This document shows positions 25,286-34,319 of a stretch of DNA of 64,000 nucleotides, piece by piece. Source of the stretch: Kitasatospora phosalacinea (GTDB taxonomy: Bacteria; Actinomycetota; Actinomycetes; Streptomycetales; Streptomycetaceae); contig NZ_JNYE01000023.1 of the NCBI RefSeq assembly GCF_000717185.1, positions 6,985-70,984 of the forward strand, written 5' to 3'. The first letter of the stretch is position 1; the number at the start of each line of letters is the position of its first letter. The notes under the pieces were generated by a model, which searched no databases, was not told where the DNA came from, and saw only the letters and a program-made list of their open reading frames with translations. A program made the translations under genes and the position numbers.

Positions 25286-27051
25286 TGATCCCCAAGATCC
25301 GGCGCGGCTCGCGCACCCACGGCCTGCTCGCCTACCTCTACGGCCCCGGGAAACGCGACGAGCACACCGACCCCCATCTCGTCGGCAGTTGGGACGGCTT
25401 CGCCCCGGACCCCGGCCGAGACGCCGATGCCGACCCGAAGATCACCATGACCCGCCTCGTGGCGGCCCTCGACCTGCGGGTCAAGCAGGCCGGCACCGCC
25501 GCCCCGGCCCAGCACGTCTGGCACTGCTCGGTGCGCACCGACCCCGGCGACCGCACCCTGACCGACGCGGAATGGAACACCGTCGCCCGCCGCCTGGTCC
25601 ACGCCGTCAACCTCGCCCCCGAAGACGACCCGGACGGATGCCGCTGGGTCGCCGTCCGCCACGCCGAAGACCACATCCACATCCTGGCCACCATGGTCCG
25701 AGGCGACCTCCGCAGGCCCCGGATGAACTACGACTTCAAGAAGGCCCAGGCCGAATGCCGCCGCATCGAGAAGGAGATGGGACTGCGCCAGCTCAAGCCA
25801 GGCGACGGCACCGCCGCCGCCAACCCCACCAGCGCCGAACGCTTCAAGGCCGAGCGCACCGGCCGCACCGAGACCCCGCGCGACAGCCTGCGCGAAGCCG
25901 TGCGCCAAGCCGTCGCCGGAGCCGCGGACGAGGCCGAGTTCTTCGGCCGGCTGCGCGAGGCCGGCCTGCGGGTGAAGCTGCGCCACGCCCCCTCCGGTGA
26001 CGTCCTCGGCTACAACGTCGCCCTGCCCGGCGACCGCAACCGCGACCGCGAGCCTGTCTGGTTCGCCGGGTCCACCCTCGCCCCCGACCTCTCCCTGCCG
26101 CGGATCCGCCGCCGCCTGACCGACAGCCCCACCGACACTGCACCTCCCCGCCCCGGCACGTCCCGCACCGACCGGTCCGGGCCCGCCCGCACCCGCCGGG
26201 ACGCCGCTGGCATTGCCGAACGCGTCACCGCGGTCCTGGACGAAGACGGTGGTGAAGCCGCCGCCCAGCTTGTCGGTGCCGGTGAACTCCTTGACGCGCT
26301 CGCCCAGACCTCCCCGGCCGCCACCCGGGCCGAACTGCGTGATGCCGCCCGCGCGTTCGAGCGCGCCACCCGCTCCCACGTCCGTGCGGAGAACGCCGAT
26401 ATCCGGGCCCTGCGCTCGGCCGCCCGCGGAATAGTCCACGCCGGAACGGCGCTGGGACGAGGAGAGGACGGCGGCGCCACCGCCATGGTCCTGTCCACCC
26501 TCGTCCTGCTCACCCTGGCCGCCGCCCGCTGGCACTCCGCCCGCGGCCACGCCCAGCAGGCAGCAGCCTCCCGCCAGGCGGCCGAGCACCTGCGCGCCGC
26601 CTACCGGCAAGCCGCCGCGACCCCGCTGCGGGCGATGCGCGAGAGGGCCCAGGCGCTGCCCGAACCCGAACGCCGCCGCCACGAAGCCACCATCCGGGCC
26701 GCCCTCGGCGAACCGGCCACCCGCACCGGCCACCAGGCCGGCACCGCCGAGCGGTTCGACGCCCTGGCCGCCACCCTCGCCGAAGCCGAGAAGGCCGGCC
26801 ACGACCCCAAGGCCCTCCTCGAAGAAGCCGTCGACCGCCGCGAACTGGAGAGCGCCCGCAACACGGACGCCGTGCTGATCTGGCGCATCCGCCGCCTCGC
26901 CGACCTGCCCGCCCTCCCCAACGGCACCGGCAAGCCGAAGGCCGGCACCACCCCGACCAAGCACGCACCCGGCCGCCCGGCCACCCGCACCGCAACTCCA
27001 GCACCCGCCCGTCCGGTCGCCGACCCCCGCCGTCCAGCACCCCGACGCTGA
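25285..27051 (+). CDS. MOBP-type relaxase/mobilisation nuclease
   Basis: A 588-residue protein. The N-terminal relaxase domain contains Y17/Y19 (candidate nucleophiles) and the metal site H126-x3-H130-x-H132 (RHAEDHIHIL), so the catalytic site appears intact. It would nick oriT and lead the strand into a recipient. The C-terminal half is Ala/Arg-rich and helical, with one possible membrane segment near residue 400, and ends PADPRRPAPRR-like (ARPVADPRRPAPRR). Two shorter homologues without these histidines are encoded at 57185-59063. Confidence 0.9.
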   Translation: MIPKIRRGSRTHGLLAYLYGPGKRDEHTDPHLVGSWDGFAPDPGRDADADPKITMTRLVAALDLRVKQAGTAAPAQHVWHCSVRTDPGDRTLTDAEWNTVARRLVHAVNLAPEDDPDGCRWVAVRHAEDHIHILATMVRGDLRRPRMNYDFKKAQAECRRIEKEMGLRQLKPGDGTAAANPTSAERFKAERTGRTETPRDSLREAVRQAVAGAADEAEFFGRLREAGLRVKLRHAPSGDVLGYNVALPGDRNRDREPVWFAGSTLAPDLSLPRIRRRLTDSPTDTAPPRPGTSRTDRSGPARTRRDAAGIAERVTAVLDEDGGEAAAQLVGAGELLDALAQTSPAATRAELRDAARAFERATRSHVRAENADIRALRSAARGIVHAGTALGRGEDGGATAMVLSTLVLLTLAAARWHSARGHAQQAAASRQAAEHLRAAYRQAAATPLRAMRERAQALPEPERRRHEATIRAALGEPATRTGHQAGTAERFDALAATLAEAEKAGHDPKALLEEAVDRRELESARNTDAVLIWRIRRLADLPALPNGTGKPKAGTTPTKHAPGRPATRTATPAPARPVADPRRPAPRR

Positions 27052-27127
27052 CCGGCATCCGAAACCCCTCGACACCCACTCCCAGCAGGTGTCACCCAAG
27101 AACCCGCACCGCACGAACGGAGAGCCC

Positions 27128-27520
27128 GTGCCCAGAGACACCGAAGACCCCACCACCCCGACCGCGCACGCCACACAGCCGACGGCCAGCGACCCGCTGC
27201 TGCGGCTGGAGCACGAGACAGCCCCGCCCAGCGGGCCGGAAACCACCCGCGGCCTGCAGTGCCCCCGCGCACTGGACCTGCGCGGCATGCCGGTCTACTG
27301 CACCAAGTGCCGGGCCCAGCGCGACTGGCTGCTGACCAACTACCGCCAGCACGTATGGATCCACTGCCGCTGCGGGCACAAGTGGCTGGAGCCCGAGATC
27401 ACCCGTGCCGACTTCGACACGATGATCACCGACCCGAACTGGACGCACTACCCGACCGTCCGCGAAGGCGAGATCGCACTCGGGTTCGACGGCTCCTTTG
27501 CCGGGATCTACCTGGAGTAA
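27128..27520 (+). CDS. Small zinc-ribbon-like hypothetical protein
   Basis: A 130-residue protein starting at GTG with GGAG five bases upstream. The centre holds YCTKCRAQRDWL and WIHCRCGHKW, two Cys pairs that could bind one zinc ion, followed by an acidic tail. It comes 76 bases after the relaxase in the same direction. Its function is unknown. Confidence 0.65.
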   Translation: MPRDTEDPTTPTAHATQPTASDPLLRLEHETAPPSGPETTRGLQCPRALDLRGMPVYCTKCRAQRDWLLTNYRQHVWIHCRCGHKWLEPEITRADFDTMITDPNWTHYPTVREGEIALGFDGSFAGIYLE

Positions 27521-27529
27521 TGCGCGGAA

Positions 27530-27674
27530 TTGCATCAGATGCAACATCCGGCATGCGCTGCGCATGGTCGTGAGCTGCGACTTTACCGGGGGATCGGCTG
27601 AGGCTGGTCCCCCGGTCGGCGTTCCTGCTTAGCCGGGCGTAACCGATGCAACGATGTTGCGTTAGATGCAACAT
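27530..27674. promoter_or_regulatory. GATGCAACAT repeats upstream of the recombinase trio
   Basis: TTGCAT-CAG-ATGCAA (27530-27544) is a perfect palindrome. GATGCAACAT occurs at 27538 and 27665, and GATGCAAC next to the inverted GATGTTGC at 27645-27660. The last copy covers the recombinase start codon. They could be recombinase core or arm sites, or an operator for the XRE protein encoded second in the operon. Confidence 0.6.
27586..27615 (+). terminator. Hairpin between mobilisation block and recombinase trio
   Basis: CCGGGGGA (27586-27593) and TCCCCCGG (27608-27615) form a perfect 8-bp stem with a 14-base loop, 65 bases after the preceding stop codon. It may end the mobilisation transcript; no T-run follows, as is common in actinobacteria. 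Confidence 0.4.
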
Positions 27675-28797
27675 GGACAGGGTGCTGGACCTGCCGGGAG
27701 CGGCCCATCTGGTGCTGGCCTCCGGGGTTGCCTATCTCGATCCGGAGCCGGCCGCCTTCGAGGCGATGTTGGAGGGCTGGGCGCTGCAGCAGCGGGCCCG
27801 GTTTCTGGATGTTGAGCAGACGATCGCGCCGAGGCTGCGGTTGGTTCGGCGGTTCGCGGAGTTCACCAACGAATATCCGTGGCAGTGGACGCCGTTGGAG
27901 GCGGAGGCGTTCATCGACAGCCTTCGGTCGCGCCGCCAGGGTCTGGCGGTGTCGACGGGGCGGAGCTACCAGGACGCGCTGCGGCTGTTCTGCGGCTACG
28001 CGACCGATGGCCGGTACGGGTGGCCGGCGCGGTGCCTGGATCTCTTCGGGACCGTGCCGGCGCAGATCCTGCACGAGTGGAACACCGTCAGGCACACCAG
28101 CGATTACGAGGGCAGTCCTCGGCGCCGTCCGCTGACCTACGACGAGGTGCAGGCGCTGTTCGATGCGGCGGACGGCCGGGTGGAGGAGATCCGGGCCCGT
28201 CGGCGCAAGGGGGCGCTCGCGGCGCTGCGGGACGCGGTCGCGTTGAAGACGGTGTATGCCTTCGGGCTGCGGCGCCAGGAGACGTGCTGCCTGGATCTTC
28301 CGGACCTTCGGCGCAACCCGAAAGCCCCGCAGTACAGGCGCTTGGGCGCACTGTTCGTGCGTTACGGGAAGGCGTCCCGTGGCGGGCCGCCGAAACGCCG
28401 CACGGTGCTGACCGTCCCGGAGTTCGACTGGATCGTGGAGGTACTGGAGTACTACCTGCAGGAGGTGCGGCCCGCGTTCGCACCGGGCAAGCATCCGGCG
28501 CTGTGGATGACCGAGCGGGTGGGCCGGCTCTCCCTGCGGCGCCTTGACGAGGCGTTCGAGACGGCCCAGCGCCTGGCCGGGCTGCCGGAGGAGTTGGACC
28601 TGCACTGCCTGCGGCACTCCTACGTCACACACCTGGTGGAGTTCGACTATCCGGAGCGTTTCGTGCAGGAGCAGGTGGGCCACGCGTACGCTTCCACGAC
28701 CGCGATCTACACGGGCGTGTCCGACGACTACCGCACTCGTTTGGTGCAGCGTGCCCTCAAGGCGCGGCACGCCGGGTTGTGGGAGGTGGGTACGTGA
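27673..28797 (+). CDS. Tyrosine recombinase/integrase
   Basis: A 374-residue protein with a complete catalytic set: Arg in GLRRQETCCLDL, Lys in YGKASRGG, H-x-x-R in LHCLRHSYVTHL, His in GHAYASTT and nucleophile Tyr in TAIYTGVS. The N-terminal 110 residues form a core-binding domain. ATG 27673 overlaps one of the GATGCAACAT repeats; another ATG nine codons earlier is possible. The stop overlaps the next gene (GTGA). It could integrate the element or act in a transposon-like module with its two partners. Confidence 0.9.
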   Translation: MDRVLDLPGAAHLVLASGVAYLDPEPAAFEAMLEGWALQQRARFLDVEQTIAPRLRLVRRFAEFTNEYPWQWTPLEAEAFIDSLRSRRQGLAVSTGRSYQDALRLFCGYATDGRYGWPARCLDLFGTVPAQILHEWNTVRHTSDYEGSPRRRPLTYDEVQALFDAADGRVEEIRARRRKGALAALRDAVALKTVYAFGLRRQETCCLDLPDLRRNPKAPQYRRLGALFVRYGKASRGGPPKRRTVLTVPEFDWIVEVLEYYLQEVRPAFAPGKHPALWMTERVGRLSLRRLDEAFETAQRLAGLPEELDLHCLRHSYVTHLVEFDYPERFVQEQVGHAYASTTAIYTGVSDDYRTRLVQRALKARHAGLWEVGT

Positions 28798-29129
28798 TCA
28801 GGAAAATGGGCTTCCGTTGGCACTTGCGGCAGTTGATGGCCCAGCGGGACATGTTCCAGACCGCGGACCTGGTGCCGAAGCTGGCCGAGCGCGGAGTTCA
28901 CCTCTCCCGTGAGCAGGTGTTCCGCCTGGTCACCCAGCCGCCGCAGCGGCTGTCGATGGACACCCTGGCCGCGCTGTGCGACATCCTGGGCTGCGGGGTC
29001 CAGGACCTGATCGAGGTGGTCATCGTCGACGAGCAGGTCCGCAAGACCGGCACCGGCGGCGGAGCGGACCCGGCAGCCCCGGCGCCGATGGCACGGCGGA
29101 CCACGATCCGCCGCCCCGGCCAGACGTGA
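28794..29129 (+). CDS. Small XRE-family protein of the recombinase operon
   Basis: A 111-residue protein with a compact helix-turn-helix (LRQLMAQRDMFQTADLVPKL, then SREQVFRLVTQPPQRLSMDT, LAALCDILGCGVQDLI), the Cro/C1 arrangement with a short Ala/Pro/Thr tail. GTG start and stop both overlap neighbouring genes (GTGA), so it is made in fixed proportion to the recombinase. It may regulate the operon through the GATGCAACAT sites or act as a recombination directionality factor. Confidence 0.78.
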   Translation: MIRKMGFRWHLRQLMAQRDMFQTADLVPKLAERGVHLSREQVFRLVTQPPQRLSMDTLAALCDILGCGVQDLIEVVIVDEQVRKTGTGGGADPAAPAPMARRTTIRRPGQT

Positions 29130-31285
29130 ACGGCACCGAGGCCCGCCAGGAGGTGCTGCAACTCGTCAGCGCCGCACTCCACTTGCTCGACGAACAGGTG
29201 GTGGCACAGGCGGTGGCCGGCGCGGTGGCGCCGCGCACCGGCCGCTCCACCCTCGCCTACCTCAAGGAGCACCGCGACTGGCTCACCGCCGGCGACCCGC
29301 GGCTGCCGAGGACGGTGCTGCGGCTGCTGGCCGAACTCCGCGCCGCCGGCGCCGCCGAGGCCGTGGTGCCCGGATGCGCGGACTGCTCCAGGCCCAGGGC
29401 ACTGACCGGCCGCCGTGAGGACGGCTCCCGGATCTGCCGCTCCTGCGCATCCACCCGCTCCAGCGAGACCTGCCAGCGCTGCGGCCGCCTGCGCCGGGTC
29501 GCCGCCCGCCAGGCGGACGCGACCGCCCTGTGCGACACCTGCTACCAACGCCCCACCACACCCTGCTCGGGCTGCGGACAGGACCGCCCCGTCAAAGCCC
29601 ACACGGCCAACGGCCCAGTATGTAAAGGCTGTTACAGCCGCAGTCCGCGCACCTGCGGCGGCTGCCACCAGGAGCGCCAGATCGCCATCAAGGCCAGCGC
29701 CTCCCACCCGGACCTGTGCGCCGGCTGCTACAACGGCCCCCGAAGGCCGTGCTCGCGCTGCGGCAAGACCCGAACCTGCCGAGGGGTACGCACCGGCACC
29801 TACCTGTGCCTGTCGTGCGCCCCGCGCCCCCAGGCCGCCTGCGCCCGATGCGGCAAGGTCCGCGACGTGAAGACCCGCTGGCCCATCGGCCCGGTCTGCA
29901 GCTCCTGCTACGGCTTCATCCGCCGCCACCCCACACCCTGCCCAGCCTGCGGCGACCGCCAGCCCATGATCGGCACCACCCCGGACGGATCACCACGGTG
30001 CGGCCCCTGCAGCGGAGTTGACCGCCGCTACGCCTGCCCGCGCTGCGGCGGACCCGACAGCCCCGGCCGGCCCGGCGAGTGCGCCCGGTGCCGAAGTGCC
30101 GACGAACTGCGCCGCCACTTCGGCACTGGCCCCCTCCTCGCCCCGCTGATCGCCGGCCTCGAAGCCAGCGAGCGCCCCGACAACGTCCTCCACTGGCTCC
30201 AGCGCCCCGACAGCTCCGCCACCCTCCTCCGCCAACTGCTCGCCAGCGGACACCAACCCACTCACGAACTCCTCGATGCCTTCCCCCGACGAACCGCTGC
30301 CGTCCACCTGCGCCAACTCCTCGTCACCCACCAGATCCTGCCTGAGCGCGACGAACGCCTCGCCCGCACCGAAACCTGGATGCACCGCCTCCTCGCCGAC
30401 GCCTCCCCCGAACACCGCCACCTGCTGCAGCCCTACACCACCTGGCTGATCCTGCGCCGCCTACGTCACCGCGCCGACACCCACGGCCTCACCGACTCCA
30501 GCGTCACCTATGCCCGCGAACAGGCCCGCTGCGCACTCGCCTTCCTGCGCTGGCTCGACGAGCAATCCCTCACCCTCGACCGGGCCGCCCAGCACGACGT
30601 CGACCGCTGGCTCACCGGCGGGGCGACCACCCGTCGGCGGCTGCGCGACTTCCTGCGCTGGAGCGCGCGCCACAAGCTCAGCGGAGACCTCCGCGTTCCC
30701 GCGATGCCCAACAGCCAGGCGGTCGCCTTCCTCGACGAGGACCTCCAAGTGGAGCTGCTCCACAGGTGCGTCCACGACCAGGGCCTGCCCGACGACGTGC
30801 GCGCCGCCGGCGCGCTGCTGCTGCTCTTCGGTGCCAAGCTGACCCGCATCGCCCGACTGCCCATGCGGGACTTCACCCAGGACGGGGACCAGGCGTTCGT
30901 CACCTTCGGCGGCCAGCCGGCTCCATTGCCGCCGGCCGTCGCCCGACTGCTGACCACCCAAGCGGCCACCCGTCCCCGTCACCTGACCCGGCATCACGCC
31001 GAGGCTTTGTCCCGGCAGTGGCTGTTCCCAGGTGCACTGCCCGGCCGCCCAGTCAGCGCCCACCGGCTCGGTGAGCGGCTCGTCGCCCATGGCATCGGGG
31101 TCCGGGCGGCCCGCAACACCGCTGTCCTCGCCCTCGCCCAGGACCTCCCGGCGCCGGTGATCAGCGAACTGCTGGACCTGCACATCAACACGGCAGTCCA
31201 CTGGGGCAAGCGCGGTGGCCGCGACTGGACCAGCTATCTCGAAGCCCGCCGAGGCGAAGCGCCGACGGTGACCTTCACATCATGA
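29126..31285 (+). CDS. Multi-zinc-finger protein with degenerate tyrosine-recombinase-like C-terminus
   Basis: A 719-residue protein. Residues about 85-330 contain around ten C-x2-C pairs (for example CRSCASTRSSETCQRC, CSRCGKTRTC, CPRCGG) forming zinc ribbons. The C-terminal 270 residues follow the tyrosine-recombinase layout: LFGAKLTRIARLPMRDF (box I Arg), GVRAARNTAVLAL (box II; first His is Arg) and LDLHINTAVHWGKRG, where the catalytic Tyr position is Trp. It is probably catalytically inactive and may bind DNA or target the active partner. It overlaps the XRE gene by four bases. I know no named family for the fusion. Confidence 0.75.
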   Translation: MNGTEARQEVLQLVSAALHLLDEQVVAQAVAGAVAPRTGRSTLAYLKEHRDWLTAGDPRLPRTVLRLLAELRAAGAAEAVVPGCADCSRPRALTGRREDGSRICRSCASTRSSETCQRCGRLRRVAARQADATALCDTCYQRPTTPCSGCGQDRPVKAHTANGPVCKGCYSRSPRTCGGCHQERQIAIKASASHPDLCAGCYNGPRRPCSRCGKTRTCRGVRTGTYLCLSCAPRPQAACARCGKVRDVKTRWPIGPVCSSCYGFIRRHPTPCPACGDRQPMIGTTPDGSPRCGPCSGVDRRYACPRCGGPDSPGRPGECARCRSADELRRHFGTGPLLAPLIAGLEASERPDNVLHWLQRPDSSATLLRQLLASGHQPTHELLDAFPRRTAAVHLRQLLVTHQILPERDERLARTETWMHRLLADASPEHRHLLQPYTTWLILRRLRHRADTHGLTDSSVTYAREQARCALAFLRWLDEQSLTLDRAAQHDVDRWLTGGATTRRRLRDFLRWSARHKLSGDLRVPAMPNSQAVAFLDEDLQVELLHRCVHDQGLPDDVRAAGALLLLFGAKLTRIARLPMRDFTQDGDQAFVTFGGQPAPLPPAVARLLTTQAATRPRHLTRHHAEALSRQWLFPGALPGRPVSAHRLGERLVAHGIGVRAARNTAVLALAQDLPAPVISELLDLHINTAVHWGKRGGRDWTSYLEARRGEAPTVTFTS

Positions 31286-31294
31286 GGGACGCTG

Positions 31295-31326
31295 GCGCTG
31301 AGCTGAGCTCGCCGCGATGTCAGCGC
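31295..31326 (+). terminator. Hairpin after the recombinase trio
   Basis: GCGCTGA (31295-31301) and TCAGCGC (31320-31326) pair perfectly around an 18-base loop, starting ten bases after the stop codon. It may terminate the rightward transcript against the convergent EF-hand gene. Confidence 0.4.
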
Positions 31327-31351
31327 AGAGCACGGTGCGCGGCTACGCGCT

Positions 31352-31897
31352 TCAGGTTGCGGGGCCGAGGAGGTGGTTGCCGGGGGCGTCGGGGTCCGTG
31401 CTGAGGTAGAACTCGACGATCGCGGCCCGGTACTCGGCGAAGCTGATCACTCCGTCGCCGTCGCGGTCCACGAGGCGGAACGCGGCGGTGGAGACCTCCC
31501 GTTCGACGCCGAGGGTGTCGTAGAGGCGGACGTACTCCTCCAGGCTCAGGACACCGTCCTGGTCGGTGTCGACGGCGTTCATGACCGCGTCCGCGATCGT
31601 CATGACCGCCGGCTCGAAGTGCGCCTCGGTGGTGACGTTGTCCTCCATGACGGTGATGAACTCGTCCCGGGACACCTGCCCGTCAGCGTCGGTGTCGGCG
31701 TGCTCCAGCAGCAGCTGCCACCACTGGTCGAAAGCGGTGTGGATGGCGCGGATGTTGGTGTGGTCGTCCTTTCGGGCGGCGCGGGAGAACACGCCCGCGG
31801 TGGCCGCGAAGTCCAACTGGGTGAGCTGCCCGTCCTGGTCCTGGTCGAACCAGTCGAACATGCTGGAGAACTTCCGGCTCTTCACGGCACTCGTCAT
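31352..31897 (-). CDS. Four-EF-hand calcium-binding protein
   Basis: A 181-residue cytosolic protein with four EF-hands: D18-Q-D-Q-D-G (loop ending Asp29), D68-T-D-A-D-G (E79), D110-T-D-Q-D-G (E121) and D144-R-D-G-D-G (E155). It resembles actinobacterial calerythrin-type calcium buffers or sensors. ATG 31897 has GAGGAAG about eight bases upstream. It stands alone between the recombinase trio and the acidic small gene; a link to the mobile element is not evident. Confidence 0.9.
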   Translation of the reverse strand: MTSAVKSRKFSSMFDWFDQDQDGQLTQLDFAATAGVFSRAARKDDHTNIRAIHTAFDQWWQLLLEHADTDADGQVSRDEFITVMEDNVTTEAHFEPAVMTIADAVMNAVDTDQDGVLSLEEYVRLYDTLGVEREVSTAAFRLVDRDGDGVISFAEYRAAIVEFYLSTDPDAPGNHLLGPAT

Positions 31898-32292
31898 GGG
31901 ACGTCTTCCTCGGATCAAGGCCGCCCTGCTCACGGGGCGGCGGTGATCGCGACGCTAGAGGCCCCGCCGCCGGCGGACCCGCCGAACAGCACCGGTGCCA
32001 TCCCGACGAGTGACGCTCGGAACACATGTCGGGGACGAGGGGTCCCGCCGGCGGCGTGGAGCGGGGGCCGGCTGTGGGCCTGCTTCCCCCACGCGGCGGC
32101 CCCGGCCCGGCCTACCGGCCGCCGTGGGCACTGCGGCGAGCCCGGCGACGGGTCGTCCCGCCCGGCCCGGCACAACCAGCCGCTCGCGGCGCGGGTTTGG
32201 CTCGTCGGTAAGCAGCGGAACTTGATCGGCCCGTACCCGCCAGTGGGCGGGTGCGGGCCGTGCCCGGAGCGGCTCCGGGTCAGTCGACAGGA
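31898..32292. other. Intergenic region without a recognised gene
   Basis: About 395 bases, GC-rich, holding the promoter region of the EF-hand gene. Open frames here lack ribosome sites and have no recognisable product. I see no tRNA or clear hairpin. Confidence 0.4.
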
Positions 32293-32400
32293 CTACGCCT
32301 CGTCCTCTTCCTCGTCTGCTTCCGGAGCTTCTGCTACATCCTCGAAGTCGGCGAGGCCGATGCCCGCGTCCATGATGTCGCTGGACCTATCGTCAGACAT
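32293..32400 (-). CDS. Small acidic peptide (35 residues)
   Basis: MSDDRSSDIMDAGIGLADFE is followed by 15 residues that are mostly Asp, Glu and Ala, ending DEEEDEA. The ATG has a strong ribosome site (AGGAG, six bases). There is no Cys and no membrane segment. It could be a RiPP leader-like remnant, an antitoxin or a phase-separating acidic peptide; sequence does not decide. No modification enzyme lies next to it. Confidence 0.5.
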   Translation of the reverse strand: MSDDRSSDIMDAGIGLADFEDVAEAPEADEEEDEA

Positions 32401-32667
32401 GGTCATCTCCTCTTCTGGCCGGCTCATTGCCGACTCGCAGGGGATCTTCCCATGACGAACCGTCAGCACGCCGTCACTCTCAACAGATCAGCCCTGGCCT
32501 GCGCGACGGGGGTCCCGGTGAGCGTTTCGCGAGAGCGGACCGGGGCGAATCAGACACAGTTCGGGCCTCTCCCGAAACTCGCACATCTGATCAGTCGCAG
32601 GAGCCCGTCGGGGTGAGATCCGACCAAGCCCCCTCGATGGCGGAGGGTCGAATGCCATGATCACTCC

Positions 32668-33489
32668 ATGACACTGAGGAATCACAAGACTACCCAGAGT
32701 GCCAGGTGGCGGGGGATGCATTCCGCATGCCTCACCCTCACCTCGGCCCTGCTGCTGACCTTCGCGACGGCGCCCGGGGCGCATGCCATCGTCGGAGGCA
32801 AGGACGCCAGCATCAGGGACTTCCCCTTCATGCTGAGCCTGCGGCTCCACAACCAGTACTTCTGTGGCGCGACCCTGATCAAACCCGGCTGGGCAGTGAC
32901 CGCAGCCCACTGTGTAGGGGACGGCCTCGGCGGCCGTGGACTGAGTATCTACGCCGGGTCGTCCTCCACCACCCACGACGGCAAGTCATTTAGCGCATCG
33001 AAGATCGTGCAGGCCCCGGCATATAACCCCGGAACCATGGACTCCGACATCGCCCTGATCAAGCTGAACGGTGCAGTGAGCGGGCTTCGTCCGGCGGACC
33101 TGCCTGCCGCCGGCGCCACAGTTCCCGCAGGAACCGTCGCGGACATCGCGGGCTGGGGAGTCCTCCAGGAAGGCGGCTCTGCCCCCGCGCGCTTGCAGTA
33201 CGCGCAGGTCACTGTCCTGGACCACAGCACCTGCAAGAAGGCATACCCCGGCGACATCACCGACCAGATGCTCTGTGCGGCTGACCCCAAGGGGCACATG
33301 GACGCCTGCAATGGGGACAGCGGCGGCCCGCTCCTCCAAGACAACACCCTGGTCGGAGTCATTTCCTGGGGCCTCGGCTGCGCATCGCCTGGCAAACCCG
33401 GCGTCTACACGGACGTCGCCAAGTTCAGGACCTGGATCGATACGACCATCACCGCCACCGACACCGCCCCGGCGCAGCCGGGCCTGTAA
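32668..33489 (+). CDS. Secreted trypsin-like serine protease (S1)
   Basis: A 273-residue preproprotein. A signal peptide (positive Arg-Trp-Arg, then CLTLTSALLLTFATAPGAHA) is followed directly by IVGG at 41, so the mature enzyme would start with the activated N-terminus without a long propeptide. The catalytic triad is H81 (TAAHC), D127 (DSDIALI) and S218 (GDSGGP); D212 six residues earlier predicts cleavage after Arg or Lys. Three Cys pairs are plausible. The start at 32668 gives a positively charged n-region; ATG 32716 would lose it. Confidence 0.92.
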   Translation: MTLRNHKTTQSARWRGMHSACLTLTSALLLTFATAPGAHAIVGGKDASIRDFPFMLSLRLHNQYFCGATLIKPGWAVTAAHCVGDGLGGRGLSIYAGSSSTTHDGKSFSASKIVQAPAYNPGTMDSDIALIKLNGAVSGLRPADLPAAGATVPAGTVADIAGWGVLQEGGSAPARLQYAQVTVLDHSTCKKAYPGDITDQMLCAADPKGHMDACNGDSGGPLLQDNTLVGVISWGLGCASPGKPGVYTDVAKFRTWIDTTITATDTAPAQPGL

Positions 33490-34267
33490 GGCCATCGAGG
33501 CAGGGCTCGAATCCGGACGGCTGATCGGCGGTGCCAAGCACTCGCGCCCGGTACCGGCCACCAGACCACGCAGAAGTCGTCACCTGCACTGCCGCCCGCC
33601 CAGACCGCCAAAGGTCTGGGCCGGCAGCAGCATCGAACCCCGATCAGGCCGCGATCCTGCGCATCGTCGTCGCTCGGACCAGTGCGTCCTGGCTCGCCGG
33701 TCGGCCGCGCCTGGACGACGCCGCGCCGGCCCAGCAGAACGTCGCCGAACACGTCAGCACGATGCTCGCCGAGCGCCGCCAGCTCACGGCCAAGGCGGTC
33801 CAGCCCGGGCAGCCGCACACGGAGGAGCGCCGCCAACCGACCCTCGCCGAGCCGGCCGCCTGGCCGAGCGCCAGGCCCACCGCGACCAGCTCCGGCAGCG
33901 CGGCGGACAGCCCATCCGCACCGCGCGGACCACGCCGAACCGCCAGGTCGAGCCCGGCGACCACCGCCAAGCCCCGGCTCATTGCCGGACCGGGCAGCAG
34001 ATGGTCCAGCCGTGCCCGCAGCAGATCCGGCAGGATCAGCACGGACCGCGTCTTCGCTGAATCCTGCCGACCGCTCCTGAACGGCCCGCAGGATTCAGCG
34101 GCGCGGGGTGAAGCACGGCTTCGAAGCGGCTTGCGCGGGCGGACGGCGGCACCACTGTCGAGAGGTGAGCCGGTTGTGCCTCGGGCTTCGCGGCTCCTGC
34201 AGGGTTCGAGTCGAGCAGAGGAATACCGCACTCCCGGAATAAGTACTCTCCGCCGGTATAGGAGCAC
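33490..34267. other. Gene-poor region with possible decayed coding sequence
   Basis: About 780 bases. Around 33655-33860 the plus strand shows strong third-position G/C and a helical translation (NVAEHVSTMLAERRQL), but it has no start with a ribosome site and coding character breaks off by a frame change near 33850. It may be the remnant of a regulatory or element gene. A GTTCGAGTC near 34210 resembles a tRNA T-loop but no cloverleaf can be drawn. Confidence 0.35.
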
Positions 34268-34310
34268 AGCGAAGAGGGGCACCACCGATTCGGTGGTGCC
34301 CCTCTTCGCT
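34268..34310 (-). terminator. Long perfect hairpin ending the minus-strand block
   Basis: A 21-base perfect inverted repeat (34268-34288 and 34290-34310, AGCGAAGAGG...CCTCTTCGCT) separated by one base lies ten bases beyond the last stop codon of the leftward gene series. This is by far the strongest terminator-like structure in the window and fits the end of a long polycistronic region. It could work in both directions. Confidence 0.75.
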
Positions 34311-34319
34311 GTCGGATGA

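Noticed and set aside
27521..31350. Terminal inverted repeats flanking the recombinase trio
   Set aside because: I compared the sequence before 27673 and after 31285 and found no matching ends; the GATGCAACAT sites occur on the left only.
34150..34260. tRNA-like GTTCGAGTC near 34210 as an attachment site
   Set aside because: No acceptor, D or anticodon stem can be drawn; only the T-loop is present.
33531..34319. A 262-codon plus-strand open frame as a gene
   Set aside because: No ribosome site, Ser/Arg-rich translation and coding character breaking off midway; recorded only as a possibly decayed region.
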